Shown here one piece after another: positions 5,620 to 13,208 of a DNA stretch of 29,428 nucleotides. The stretch is from a virus. The first letter of the stretch is position 1. Every line of letters starts with the position of its first letter. The stretch covers positions 1-29,428 of the IMG/VR virus record IMGVR_UViG_3300009164_000257. One strand, written 5' to 3'. A program made the position numbers and the translations under genes. The notes beneath the pieces are model-generated. The model was not told the origin of the DNA. It was given only the letters and a program-made list of their open reading frames with translations, and did not search any database.

Positions 5620-6123
5620 ATGAACTACGTAGAACCTAACGAAAGACTTAGTTTAGTTAATCATCCATTAAGCCTTGTTAAAAGGTTTTGGCAATATGTG
5701 GATAAAAAATCAGATAACGAATGTTGGGAATGGAAAACTAGTCTTATGATTAGAGGTGGTTATGGACAATTAAGGCATAACTTAAAAACATTAAAAGCTC
5801 ACAGATTATCTTACGAAATTAATGTAGGAGAAATACCAAAAGATAAAATGATTTGTCATTCTTGTGGAAATAGCAAGTGTTGTAATCCCAATCATTTATA
5901 TGCTGGAAGTTCTAAAGACAATTGGAATGATTCTATTAAACATTTAACTGCATATCAATTACCTGCAATTAAACCTGAAGATGTTCATTGTGCTAAAATT
6001 AATTATTTAATTGCAAGTGAAATAAGAAATAGTAATGAAAGCGGAAATGTTTTGGGTAAAAAGTATAATATTTCAAGAGCAATGGTAAGCAGAATAAAAA
6101 GAAATTTAGCGTGGAAAATATAG
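5620..6123 (+). CDS. HNH homing endonuclease with C-terminal DNA-binding helix
   Basis: A 167-residue protein. Residues ~35-105 form an HNH domain of the HNH_3 type: CWEWK, GGYGQLR, AHRLSYE (His61), then ICHSCGN (C79, H80, C82), CCNPNHLY (C87, C88, N91, H92) and KDNWND. The Cys pairs would bind structural zinc and the His/Asn residues form the nicking site. The C-terminus (~128-165) resembles a helix-turn-helix (VLGKKYNISRAMVSRIKRNL) that would supply DNA specificity. The gene is free-standing, has its own candidate promoter and overlaps the next gene by 13 nt, as expected for a mobile insertion between conserved phage genes. Confidence 0.85.
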   Translation: MNYVEPNERLSLVNHPLSLVKRFWQYVDKKSDNECWEWKTSLMIRGGYGQLRHNLKTLKAHRLSYEINVGEIPKDKMICHSCGNSKCCNPNHLYAGSSKDNWNDSIKHLTAYQLPAIKPEDVHCAKINYLIASEIRNSNESGNVLGKKYNISRAMVSRIKRNLAWKI

Positions 6124-6320
6124 AATATGTTAATTCCCCCTTGCATTATCAAGGTAATGGAATCGAAGTAATAGATATTATTGAATCGTTCGAATTAAAC
6201 TTCTCTCTAGGTAACTCAATAAAATACATTTTAAGAGCCGATAAGAAGGGTAATAAAAAGCAAGACCTTGAGAAAGCCATTTGGTATCTTAATAATGAGC
6301 TAAACAAATTTAAAGGATGA
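6111..6320 (+). CDS. DUF3310 protein
   Basis: A 69-residue protein with the DUF3310 pattern: HYQGNGIEVIDIIESFEL, then GNSIKYILRADKKGNK followed by DLEKAIWYLNNEL. The family is widespread in phages and is often labelled a nucleotide-kinase-like or SaV-like protein, without firm biochemistry. The ATG is inside the end of the HNH gene, so the homing endonuclease was probably inserted directly before this gene and now contributes to its translation. Overlaps the next gene by 4 nt. Confidence 0.8.
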   Translation: MENIEYVNSPLHYQGNGIEVIDIIESFELNFSLGNSIKYILRADKKGNKKQDLEKAIWYLNNELNKFKG

Positions 6321-6493
6321 AGCCAGATGAAAGAGCAAAGTCGTTAATGAATAACGCTTATTACTTTACTGGTAATAAGAATTTAGCTAAAGAGTTATGC
6401 TTATATATGTGTGAACTATTTGGAGAATATAATCAAAGAGTAGATGATAAAATTTATTGGAAATTAGTCGCTGAAAACATTTATCTACTTTAA
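6317..6493 (+). CDS. Small helical protein, paralogue 3 of 3
   Basis: A 58-residue frame filling the space between two coupled genes: it starts in the ATGA overlap with the DUF3310 gene and its TAA shares one base with the ATG of the sigma-like gene. The product opens KPDERAKSLMNN, continues with LAKELCLYMCELFGE and closes with DDKIYWKLVAENIYL. These blocks match the genes at 2231 and 2465 (P-x-E/Q-K/R-A-x-x-L; an Ala/Cys-containing helix; Asp-x-x-Tyr-Trp-x-x-Val). Function unknown. Confidence 0.65.
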   Translation: MKPDERAKSLMNNAYYFTGNKNLAKELCLYMCELFGEYNQRVDDKIYWKLVAENIYLL

Positions 6494-6945
6494 TGGAACA
6501 TATATACTCTAGGCATAAGCACTGGGTTTCAATGGTTAAAAAGTTTGGCGAGATTAACTATGCCGAAGATGTAGTACAAGAAGCATATATAAAAGTTTAT
6601 GGAAAAGATATTAATGAAGCTTATTTTTATTATACGCTTAGAAGCCTTACGATGGACTTACATTCTAAGAAGGTTATTAAGGTCGAAGTAACACAAGACA
6701 TTGAGTATAGTTTAAAAGAAGATGAAAGCAATGAGTTTGCAGAAGAACTAGCTCAACCTTACATAGAATTTATAGATACTTGGGATTGGTACGACAAAAA
6801 GCTATTTATGCTATGGGTAAATAATAGAATTTCAATTAGAAAACTTTCACGAGAAACGAACATAGGATTTATGAGCGTTTACAATACAATCAGAAAATGC
6901 AAACAAAAACTAAAGGAATGGCAAAAAGAAAACCACAAGGCTTAG
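6493..6945 (+). CDS. Phage-encoded sigma-factor-like protein (ECF-type layout)
   Basis: A 150-residue protein with two helical domains, the layout of small sigma-70/ECF factors. Residues ~1-60 resemble region 2 (AEDVVQEAYIKVYGKD at 24-39, then a helix with YYTLRSLTMDLHSKK). An acidic linker (~66-95) leads to a region-4-like domain (~98-143): YDKKLFMLWVNN followed by a helix-turn-helix, SIRKLSRETNIGFMSVYNTIR (114-134), and a basic tail. Such proteins direct host RNA polymerase to specific promoters. Four ECF-like promoter motifs stand before late genes in the same genome (10374, 17303, 20350, 26477), which would be its natural targets. Identification rests on pattern; family membership is likely but divergent. 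Confidence 0.7.
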   Translation: MEHIYSRHKHWVSMVKKFGEINYAEDVVQEAYIKVYGKDINEAYFYYTLRSLTMDLHSKKVIKVEVTQDIEYSLKEDESNEFAEELAQPYIEFIDTWDWYDKKLFMLWVNNRISIRKLSRETNIGFMSVYNTIRKCKQKLKEWQKENHKA

Positions 6946-7301
6946 GGGATACTATCGAAGCGATAACCGAAGCAACTGGAATTAAAGCAGGTGTTGAATT
7001 ATTATCTAAAGCCTTAGACTGGGATTGCGGATGTGATGAGCGCAAAGAAAAATTAAATAAGCTATGGTCTTATCGTAAGCCACAATGTTTAGTGCAAGAG
7101 GACTACGAATACTTAAAAGAGTTTTTCGCTAAACCACAGAATGAAATAGTTCCTAAAACCCAATGGGATTTAATGGATATTTACTTCAGAATATTTGGAA
7201 TACGTTTAGAAAATTCTAATTGTTCTTCATGTTGGAGAGATTATATCTCACAAATTAGACAAGTTTATAACGTTTTTGAAGAAGATAATGCCAGTAATTA
7301 A
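6918..7301 (+). CDS. Conserved phage protein with Cys-x-Cys and Cys-x-x-Cys motifs
   Basis: I place the start at the ATG at 6918 (MAKRKPQGLGDTIEAITEATGI), giving 127 residues; a start at 6897 would only add seven residues of the sigma gene's tail region. The product carries DCGCDERKEKLNKLW near residue 40 and NCSSCW near residue 108; the four cysteines could bind zinc. This arrangement is familiar from Bacteroidetes phages, usually near the terminase genes, but the function is unknown. It overlaps the sigma-like gene by 28 nt. Confidence 0.7.
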   Translation: MAKRKPQGLGDTIEAITEATGIKAGVELLSKALDWDCGCDERKEKLNKLWSYRKPQCLVQEDYEYLKEFFAKPQNEIVPKTQWDLMDIYFRIFGIRLENSNCSSCWRDYISQIRQVYNVFEEDNASN

Positions 7302-7719
7302 ATGCACCAATGGTAAATGGAGAATCGGCTCTGGCTTATGTCAATATGATACCAAAGAAAAAGCGACAGAAGTATATGTCGCAATTATCTCCAGCGGTAG
7401 TCTTGCAGCGCAAGGTAATAAAGTGTCTTTTGATTTTGATGACACGCTTAGCACTAAAAGAGGGCAAGATATTGCGAAGAGAGTAATGAAAGATGGTAAG
7501 ACGGTTTATATTATTACCAGAAGACAAGAAAGTGCAAGTGCTGAAGTTTATAAAGTAGCCGATGAGCTAGGGATTCCACGCTCAAGAGTTTACTTTACTA
7601 ATGGAAGCTTAAAGTGGGAGACCGTTAAACGTTTAGAAATTGGAACTCACTACGATAATAACCAAAACGAAGTAGATAAGATTAGAGAGAACACGGACGC
7701 TAAAGCAATTAAATTTTAA
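7288..7719 (+). CDS. HAD-superfamily phosphatase with N-terminal extension
   Basis: Starting at ATG 7288, the protein has 143 residues. Residues ~1-32 ([20 protein letters not shown], then [12 protein letters not shown]) form a small separate module seen attached to several phage proteins. The rest is HAD-like: motif [10 protein letters not shown] (DxDxT) near residue 48, motif II VYIITRR, and the C-terminal [14 protein letters not shown] and THYDNN, where the Asp would be motif IV. HAD enzymes with this compact form act on phosphates of nucleotides or polynucleotide ends; the substrate is unknown. The upstream in-frame TTG at 7276 is a less likely start. It overlaps the preceding gene by 14 nt. 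Confidence 0.75.
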   Translation: MPVIKCTNGKWRIGSGLCQYDTKEKATEVYVAIISSGSLAAQGNKVSFDFDDTLSTKRGQDIAKRVMKDGKTVYIITRRQESASAEVYKVADELGIPRSRVYFTNGSLKWETVKRLEIGTHYDNNQNEVDKIRENTDAKAIKF

Positions 7720-7720
7720 T

Positions 7721-8827
7721 ATGGTAATTAAAAAAATAAGCGAAGTAAAACTTAATCCTAATAATCCTAGATTAATTAAGGATGATAAGTTTAAAAAGCT
7801 AGTTCAGTCTATAAAGGATTTCCCCGAAATGCTATCTATTCGTCCAATAGTAGTTAATCAAGATATGATTATACTAGGTGGTAATATGCGTTTTAGAGCT
7901 TGCAAAGAAGCGGGAATAAAAGAGATACCAGTTATTATAACCGATTTACCAGAGGATAAGCAAAGGGAGTTCTTAATTAAGGATAATACCAGCGGAGGCG
8001 AGTGGGATTGGGATATGATTGCAAACGAATGGGATGCAGATGAGTTAGAAGCTTGGGGATTAGATTTACCTGTATTTGATATTAAGGATGAAGGAACGGC
8101 AGAGGAAGATGACTATGAAGCACCAGCAATTATTGAGACAGATATTGTTGTAGGAGATTTATTTGAAATTGGACAACACAGATTACTTTGCGGGGATTCA
8201 ACTTCAGTACAAGATATAGATAAATTATTAAATGGGGTAAATCCAGATTTAATTCATACTGACCCTCCTTATGGAATGAATGCGGTAAGTAAGTCTGGTG
8301 TTTTAAAAAAGAATTACGCAACCGATATTTTAGGAGACGATAATACAGATGTGGCTAGAGATAGCTTTAATTTATTGTATTCAATGTTTCCTAAATCTCA
8401 TCATATTTGGTGGGGAGCTAATTACTATTCAAGCAATTTACCAGATAGCGAATGCTGGTTAGTTTGGGATAAAAATAACGGTGGGAGCGACCAGACTGAT
8501 TGCGAACTCGCTTGGACTAATATACGTTCGGTTGTAAGACAATTTACACAAGCATCTGAAAAAACTAATAGAGTGCACCCGACACAAAAACCAGTTTCAT
8601 TAGTAAAATGGTGTATTGACAAAACAAAAGATAAAATTAAAACTATTGCAGATTTATTTGGAGGTAGTGGAGTTACAATGGTAACGGCAGAACAATTAAA
8701 GTTAAAGTCATATTTAATGGAGTTTGACCCTAAGTATTGCCAAGTGATTGTAGATAGAATGATTAAATTAGATTCAACTTTAGTTATAAAGAAAAACGGA
8801 CAACCTTATGACGTACAAAGCAAGTGA
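7721..8827 (+). CDS. ParB-like domain fused to a DNA methyltransferase
   Basis: A 368-residue fusion. Residues ~1-95 are ParB/sulfiredoxin-like: KLNPNNPR, then [25 protein letters not shown] and KEIPVII. Residues ~140-355 form an amino-methyltransferase of the DNA N6-adenine/N4-cytosine type: LLCGDST, the catalytic DPPYG (181-185), [13 protein letters not shown] (295-307) and the S-adenosylmethionine-binding DLFGGSGVT (311-319). The catalytic motif precedes the FxGxG motif, the beta-class order. Such fusions are common in phages and probably modify phage DNA against restriction; no cognate endonuclease is seen. DPPY favours N6-adenine, but N4-cytosine is possible. The gene ends 20 nt inside the small terminase gene. 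Confidence 0.88.
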   Translation: MVIKKISEVKLNPNNPRLIKDDKFKKLVQSIKDFPEMLSIRPIVVNQDMIILGGNMRFRACKEAGIKEIPVIITDLPEDKQREFLIKDNTSGGEWDWDMIANEWDADELEAWGLDLPVFDIKDEGTAEEDDYEAPAIIETDIVVGDLFEIGQHRLLCGDSTSVQDIDKLLNGVNPDLIHTDPPYGMNAVSKSGVLKKNYATDILGDDNTDVARDSFNLLYSMFPKSHHIWWGANYYSSNLPDSECWLVWDKNNGGSDQTDCELAWTNIRSVVRQFTQASEKTNRVHPTQKPVSLVKWCIDKTKDKIKTIADLFGGSGVTMVTAEQLKLKSYLMEFDPKYCQVIVDRMIKLDSTLVIKKNGQPYDVQSK

Positions 8828-9164
8828 TTTAGAAAAATTATCTGTTGAGGCAATTCAAAAGTATAAATTGTTTTTTATAGATGATATTGTAGCTTATTTA
8901 CCTTGCTCTAGAGCCACGTTTTATAATCACGGCTTGGATAAATTAGACACTATAAAAGATGCGCTTACACAAGTAAGAACTGAAATTAAAGTTTCTATGC
9001 GCTCTAAATGGTATAAATCAGATAATCCAACTTTACAAATGGGTTTGATGAAACTTATTGCAAGCCCAGATGAGTTAAAGCAATTATCTATGAGCCATAT
9101 AGAAAGTAATAGCAAGCACGAGATTACTGGCTTTGATATAAAAGATATTATTAAATTTAAGTGA
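8808..9164 (+). CDS. terS: Terminase small subunit (putative)
   Basis: A 118-residue protein encoded immediately before, and overlapping by 4 nt, the large terminase gene. The N-terminal half contains a helix-turn-helix-like segment ([22 protein letters not shown]), suited to recognising the packaging site, and the C-terminal half is helical ([19 protein letters not shown]), as in oligomerising small terminases. Size and position agree with small terminases of Bacteroidetes siphophages. Confidence 0.75.
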   Translation: MTYKASDLEKLSVEAIQKYKLFFIDDIVAYLPCSRATFYNHGLDKLDTIKDALTQVRTEIKVSMRSKWYKSDNPTLQMGLMKLIASPDELKQLSMSHIESNSKHEITGFDIKDIIKFK

Positions 9165-10372
9165 TAGAATTAAATAGTAAATACATTCCTTTATTTAATA
9201 GCGAAAGTAGATACTATGTAATTACTGGTGGAAGGGGTTCGGGTAAATCGTTTGCTTTGAACTCCTTTCTTTTGCTTCTAACGTACGAAGTCGGACACGT
9301 AATACTTTTTACTAGATATACTCTTACTTCGGCTCATATCTCAATTATACCCGAGTTTGTAGAAAAAATAGAGATGGCTGGTATGGAATCAGACTTTTAT
9401 ATTACCAAAGATGAGATAATTAACACTCGCACTAATTCAAAGATTTTATTTAGGGGAATTAAAACATCAAGTGGAACTCAAACTGCTAATCTTAAATCCT
9501 TGCAAGGTGTTACTACTTGGATACTAGATGAAGCTGAAGAGCTAATTGACGAAGACATCTTCGACAAGATAGATTTCTCAATTCGTAATAGCCAAAGACA
9601 AAACCGAGTAATTCTTATTCTTAACCCGACTACAAAAGAGCATTTTATTTACAATCGATTTTTTGAAGAGAAAGGAGTGCAAGAAGGAAACTCGCTTACT
9701 AATGGAGATACAACTTACATACATACCACGTACAAGGATAATATAGAATATCTTAGTGAATCCTTCTTAAATCAAATTGAAGCTTTAGAGCAAGGTAATA
9801 GGCGAAAATACGAGCATACTATTTTAGGTGGATGGCTAGACAAAGCCGAAGGAGTTGTATTTACTAACTGGAGTTTTGGAGCTTTTAACCCAGATAACTT
9901 ACAAACCTCGTTTGGGCAAGACTTTGGTTTCTCTATTGACCCGACTACTTTAGTCGAGGTAGCCATAGATAAGACTAAACGCAAAATTTATATTAAGGAG
10001 CATCTTTATAAACCAAAGCTAACTACAAGCGAGATAGCTCAAATTAATAAACGAGTTTGTGCTAAAGGATTAATTATTGCGGATAGTGCGGAGCCTAGAC
10101 TAATAGCAGAGCTACAATCTCAAGGATGTAACATAGTAGCAACAGCAAAAGGTGCTGGAAGTATTACCGCTGGACTGGCTCTTATGCAAGACTATGAATT
10201 AATAATAGAATCTAACTCACAAAACATTGGAAAAGAACTTAATAACTACATATACTCTGACAAGAAATCTGGACTCGTGGTCGATAACTTTAACCACGCT
10301 ATTGATGCCATACGTTACAACGTATTCTACCAGCTATCTAATCCCAATAGCGGCAAGTATTTCGTGTACTAA
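9161..10372 (+). CDS. terL: Terminase large subunit
   Basis: A 403-residue packaging motor. The ATPase domain shows Walker A GGRGSGKS (residues 23-30) and Walker B ILDEAEE (121-127), followed by the coupling-motif region ILILNPTT. The nuclease domain is RNase H-like: Asp254 in GQDFGFSID, Asp308 in IIADSAEPRL and Asp382 in HAIDAIRY are the expected metal ligands. This is the Terminase_3/PBSX-like type. It cuts concatemeric DNA and drives it into the prohead with the small subunit from 8808. The gene is followed by 31 nt with an ECF-like promoter. Confidence 0.95.
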   Translation: MIELNSKYIPLFNSESRYYVITGGRGSGKSFALNSFLLLLTYEVGHVILFTRYTLTSAHISIIPEFVEKIEMAGMESDFYITKDEIINTRTNSKILFRGIKTSSGTQTANLKSLQGVTTWILDEAEELIDEDIFDKIDFSIRNSQRQNRVILILNPTTKEHFIYNRFFEEKGVQEGNSLTNGDTTYIHTTYKDNIEYLSESFLNQIEALEQGNRRKYEHTILGGWLDKAEGVVFTNWSFGAFNPDNLQTSFGQDFGFSIDPTTLVEVAIDKTKRKIYIKEHLYKPKLTTSEIAQINKRVCAKGLIIADSAEPRLIAELQSQGCNIVATAKGAGSITAGLALMQDYELIIESNSQNIGKELNNYIYSDKKSGLVVDNFNHAIDAIRYNVFYQLSNPNSGKYFVY

Positions 10373-10373
10373 T

Positions 10374-10399
10374 ACAAAAAACAACAAATAACGTTTATA
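10374..10399 (+). promoter_or_regulatory. Candidate late promoter A (ACAAAA ... CGTTTATA)
   Basis: ACAAAAAA begins at 10374 and CGTTTATA is at 10392-10399, with 16 nt between the AC and the CGT. This matches ECF-type spacing (AAC, 16-17 nt, CGTnTA). The same two boxes stand before 17333, 20382 and 26524. The ATG of the tail chaperone is 4 nt after the second box, so a transcript started ~7 nt after CGTTTA would begin at the ATG itself. Confidence 0.6.
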
Positions 10400-10403
10400 C
10401 ATT

Positions 10404-11081
10404 ATGAAGCTAGAGCTAACAATTCCAACGCATCTAAAAGAAATTAAGTTACTTCAGTACCAAAAATTTCTAAAGATTGCCAAAGAAAATGAAGAGAGCG
10501 AATTTTTGCATCAAAAGATGGTGCAAATATTTTGTGGTATTGATTTAAAGGATGTCGCAAATATTAAACGAAAGGATGTAGCTAGTATAACAAGCAATCT
10601 AGGAGTTTTGTTTAATAGTGACCATAAACTAATAGAACGCTTTAAAATAGGAAATTTAGAGTTTGGATTTATTCCTAATCTTGATGACATGACTCAAGGG
10701 GAGTATGTAGATTTAGATAGCTATATTACTAACTGGGAAGAAATGCACAAAGCGATGGCAGTTCTTTATAGACCAATTAAAGCTAAAATAGGCGATAAGT
10801 ATCGTATAGAAGAATACAATGGTTCAATAACCTATGCCGATATAATGAAACACGCACCACTTGATGTTGTTCTTGGTGCGGTGGTTTTTTTTTATCATTT
10901 AGGGAACGAATTGTTGAAAAGTACGCTGAGTTATTTGGAGGCGAATCCGAAGATAACGGATATAGTGAACAAGCACAATTTGGAAAACGGTGGGGATGGT
11001 ATAGCTCTCTCTATGCTCTCGCTCAAGGAGATGTTAGAAGATTTGATGAAATTTCAAAACTTAGCGTTCATCAATGCCTAA
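10404..11081 (+). CDS. Tail assembly chaperone, frame-0 product
   Basis: The unshifted product has 225 residues and is helical. Segments such as EFGFIPNLDDMTQGEYVDLD, then MHKAMAVLYRPI and APLDVVLGAVVFFYHLGNELL are familiar from Bacteroidetes siphophages. Tail chaperones coat the tape measure during tail assembly and are usually made in two forms by ribosomal frameshifting. Here a run of nine T (10885-10893) gives the slippery heptamer T-TTT-TTT in frame, and the -1 frame beyond it is open to 11146. The frame-0 end past the slip (LENGGDGIALSMLSLKEMLEDL) also looks like real protein, so the last 190 nt appear to be used in two frames. The 11-kb-wide gene order (terminase, chaperone, tail genes, tape measure) supports the call. 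Confidence 0.75.
   Translation: MKLELTIPTHLKEIKLLQYQKFLKIAKENEESEFLHQKMVQIFCGIDLKDVANIKRKDVASITSNLGVLFNSDHKLIERFKIGNLEFGFIPNLDDMTQGEYVDLDSYITNWEEMHKAMAVLYRPIKAKIGDKYRIEEYNGSITYADIMKHAPLDVVLGAVVFFYHLGNELLKSTLSYLEANPKITDIVNKHNLENGGDGIALSMLSLKEMLEDLMKFQNLAFINA
10886..10892 (+). promoter_or_regulatory. Programmed -1 frameshift site T_TTT_TTT
   Basis: In frame 0 the codons read GTT TTT TTT TAT, so bases 10886-10892 are a canonical X_XXY_YYZ slippery heptamer. After a -1 slip, reading continues TTA TCA TTT AGG. The -1 frame is closed upstream by TGA at 10862-10864 and has no ATG before 11081, so it can only be entered by shifting within 10865-10892. Confidence 0.8.
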
Positions 11082-11146
11082 TGTTTTTAACTTTTGAAAA
11101 GCAAAAGAATAATTTGGAAATGAAAATGATTAAAAGTCAAAAATAA
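10892..11146 (+). CDS. -1 frame extension of the tail assembly chaperone (T domain)
   Basis: After the shift, 84 codons are open to TAA at 11144-11146. The peptide is coherent: RERIVEKYAELFGG, then FGKRWGWYSSLYALAQGDVR, RFDEISKLSVHQCLMFLTF and a charged helix ending MIKSQK. This W-G-W plus 'LAxGDxxRFDEI' pattern is typical of the shifted C-terminal domain of tail chaperones. Joined to residues 1-163 of frame 0 it gives about 247 residues. The stop shares a base with the ATG of the next gene (TAATG), which removes an otherwise unexplained 64-nt gap. By analogy with lambda G/GT, the extended form would bridge the tape measure and tail tube. Confidence 0.8.
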   Translation, partial: LSFRERIVEKYAELFGGESEDNGYSEQAQFGKRWGWYSSLYALAQGDVRRFDEISKLSVHQCLMFLTFEKQKNNLEMKMIKSQK

Positions 11147-11601
11147 TGAACGGATATTATTACATAGTAAATACTTTAAAAGACTACCTAAAAAATACTG
11201 GTGTTATTAATACCGTTACTATTGGAGATATTTTTAAGGTTGATTTAAGCAAGCAGACTATTTATCCTCTTTCGCATATTATTGTAAATAATGCCCAGTT
11301 AGGAGAAAGTACTACTTCTTTAAATGTTTCAATTTTATTTATGGATTTGGTAGATGAAAGCAAAAAAGAAATTACTAATATTTGGGATGGCAATGATAAT
11401 GAGCAAGATGTTTTAAATACTCAACTTACTTTAGGCTCAAGACTATCTAGTGCTCTAATGAGGGGAGATTTATTTTCTTATTTAATTCAAGTTACAAATG
11501 CTCCAAATGCAGAGCCATTTACAGATAGATTTGAAAACAAAGTGGCTGGATGGACAATAACGTTTGACGTAAGTATTCCGAATGATATGACTATTTGCTA
11601 A
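11146..11601 (+). CDS. Probable tail terminator/completion protein
   Basis: A 151-residue protein with an alpha/beta pattern: an N-terminal helix (YYYIVNTLKDYLKNTG), strands with FKVDLSKQTIYPLSHIIVN, a long helix (LNTQLTLGSRLSSALMRGDL) and a C-terminal strand pair ending in GWTITFDVSIPNDMTIC. The 'YP-x-H-I...' strand followed by a helix and final strand resembles small tail-terminator proteins such as gpU, and the size fits. This is a resemblance in layout and context (between the tail chaperone and tail genes), not a domain match. Confidence 0.45.
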   Translation: MNGYYYIVNTLKDYLKNTGVINTVTIGDIFKVDLSKQTIYPLSHIIVNNAQLGESTTSLNVSILFMDLVDESKKEITNIWDGNDNEQDVLNTQLTLGSRLSSALMRGDLFSYLIQVTNAPNAEPFTDRFENKVAGWTITFDVSIPNDMTIC

Positions 11602-12138
11602 ATGGAACTAAAGAACGTAGATGAGCTAATTAAAAAGTATAGAGGATACGTTATTCAGCAAGCTAGAAGCAATTTAACTAAAGGTGGTAAGAATGTTTCA
11701 AGTCAGCTTTATAATAGCCTTAAAAGCGAAGTATTAAAAGAAAATAATTATTCTTTAATTAACTTCTCTATGGAATCTTATGGAGCTTATCAAGATTTAG
11801 GTGTACAAGGTAAATCTAGCAATAGAAAAGCTCCTAATAGCCCATTTAAATTTGGAAGTAGTAAAGGTTTAAAGGGTGGTCTTACTCAAGGAATTGATAA
11901 ATGGGTTAGGACTAAAGGAATACAATTTAGAGATAAAAAGAGTGGTAAATTTTTGAGTTATCAATCTACTGCATTTATTATTACTAGAAGTATTTACCAA
12001 ACTGGGATTCGTCCTTCTTTGTTTTTTACAAAACCTTACCAAAGAGCAAATGATTTGTATTTAGGTAATGAATTAATAAAAGCATTTAAAGCGGATATAG
12101 ATACGCTTGTAAGTTTTAAATTAGAAATTAAAAAATGA
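11602..12138 (+). CDS. Putative head-tail joining/tail completion protein (178 aa)
   Basis: A 178-residue basic protein directly joined to the previous stop (TAA-ATG) and overlapping the next gene by 4 nt. The N-terminal helix (VDELIKKYRGYVIQQARSNL) and the middle segment MESYGAYQDLGVQGKSSN then PFKFGSSKGLKGGL, followed by IRPSLFFTKPYQRA, resemble HK97 gp10-type neck or tail-completion proteins, in which a helix, a glycine-rich loop and a 'RPSLFF' strand occur in this order. Role inferred from this pattern and its place among tail genes. Confidence 0.5.
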   Translation: MELKNVDELIKKYRGYVIQQARSNLTKGGKNVSSQLYNSLKSEVLKENNYSLINFSMESYGAYQDLGVQGKSSNRKAPNSPFKFGSSKGLKGGLTQGIDKWVRTKGIQFRDKKSGKFLSYQSTAFIITRSIYQTGIRPSLFFTKPYQRANDLYLGNELIKAFKADIDTLVSFKLEIKK

Positions 12139-13208
12139 TACTTTACGCACGTAGTCCTTACTTTATAGAAGTAAACGAAACAAGTCAGTTAGGCTCAAAA
12201 ATAGAGTTAAGAATTTGGAATAATCCAAACTCACGACCTACTGACCCGACATATACGTTTACTAAATCTATTGCATCTGCAACTAATAGAAAGAACGTTT
12301 ATAATATTGCCCCATACATAAAAGAATACATTGAATCTATTAAACCTAGTGATAACACAGATTCTATGATGGCAATCTATGAAGTGAAAAGATTCAAAGA
12401 AGCTTCATTAGGTACTTATACTTTATTAGATACAACAACAAATTATTCAACTGGAGGATACACAAACTATTCTGGTGGTTATAATCAAAGTGGTTCAACT
12501 GCTACAATACTTCCTCTTGCAAATACAAGCCTTGAATACTTTTATGAAGAAGATATTGTTGAATCTAAATATCCGTATATTAATGTATGGGCTAATAACA
12601 TAAGTCCTGCAACGCTTACCGTATCTTATAAAGATAAAAGAGGTAGAAATGAAGTAATAGTTACTATTGCTAGAGATGGGGCAAAGCTTTATAAAATACC
12701 TTTAAGAACAACTAGCTCAAAATTTGATAATGGTAATACTTGCTCTATTAAATGGAAGCCGACTGGAGAATATACGGATGACATAGCTACTATAATTGTA
12801 ACACCAGTTTGCGAGCCAAAGTATAGTCCTATTCAATGCCAGTTTATTAATCGATATGGTGGGTGGCAATTCTTAACATTCTTTAAGGCTCAAACTAATA
12901 CTATTCAAACAATAGGAACTACTTATAAATTATTGCCAGATGCAGTAAATTATAATGCTTCACGAGCACAAACAAAATCATTTAACATAAATGGAGGACA
13001 AAGTATTAAATTAAATACTGGATGGCTTCCTGAAAACTATAATGAGCTTATTCAAGACTTACTTTTAGCTGAAACTATTCTTTTAGATGGGATACCAGTA
13101 GAAATAAAAACTACTTCAACTGATTTAAAGACTAGTTTAAAAAATAAAAATATCAATTACGAGATTGAATTTGATTATGCGTTCTCACTTATTAACGATG
13201 TAGTTTAA
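12135..13208 (+). CDS. Tail-associated structural protein (357 aa)
   Basis: A 357-residue beta-rich protein with many Thr, Ser, Asn and Tyr residues and repeated short strands (YTNYSGGYNQSGSTATIL), typical of virion surface or tail proteins. Visible blocks include ILYARSPYFIEVNE at the start, a central GRNEVIVTIARDG and CEPKYSPIQCQFINRYGGWQFLTFF. The last motif recurs in Bacteroidetes phage structural proteins. It lies between the tail completion gene and a large tail protein, overlapping its neighbours by 4 and 1 nt. It is probably part of the distal tail or baseplate. Confidence 0.6.
   Translation: MILYARSPYFIEVNETSQLGSKIELRIWNNPNSRPTDPTYTFTKSIASATNRKNVYNIAPYIKEYIESIKPSDNTDSMMAIYEVKRFKEASLGTYTLLDTTTNYSTGGYTNYSGGYNQSGSTATILPLANTSLEYFYEEDIVESKYPYINVWANNISPATLTVSYKDKRGRNEVIVTIARDGAKLYKIPLRTTSSKFDNGNTCSIKWKPTGEYTDDIATIIVTPVCEPKYSPIQCQFINRYGGWQFLTFFKAQTNTIQTIGTTYKLLPDAVNYNASRAQTKSFNINGGQSIKLNTGWLPENYNELIQDLLLAETILLDGIPVEIKTTSTDLKTSLKNKNINYEIEFDYAFSLINDVV

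Noticed and set aside
7276-7719. TTG start at 7276 for the HAD gene, and TTG starts at 27067 and 27961 for the endolysin and phosphoesterase
   Set aside because: Each has an ATG within 3 to 12 nt downstream that fits the family's usual N-terminus better.
8130-8321. Restriction endonuclease partner for the methyltransferase
   Set aside because: No nuclease-like reading frame adjoins it; the small PD-(D/E)XK-like gene at 4647 is in a different block and looks like a DNA-processing protein.
193-12303. Further CGTTTATA copies at 193-200, 4778-4785, 4844-4851 and 12296-12303
   Set aside because: All lie inside coding sequence, mostly as codons for Val-Tyr. None has the ACAAAA box. The one at 4778 has AAC 15 nt upstream by chance but no A-run and no gene start after it, so I do not call it a promoter.
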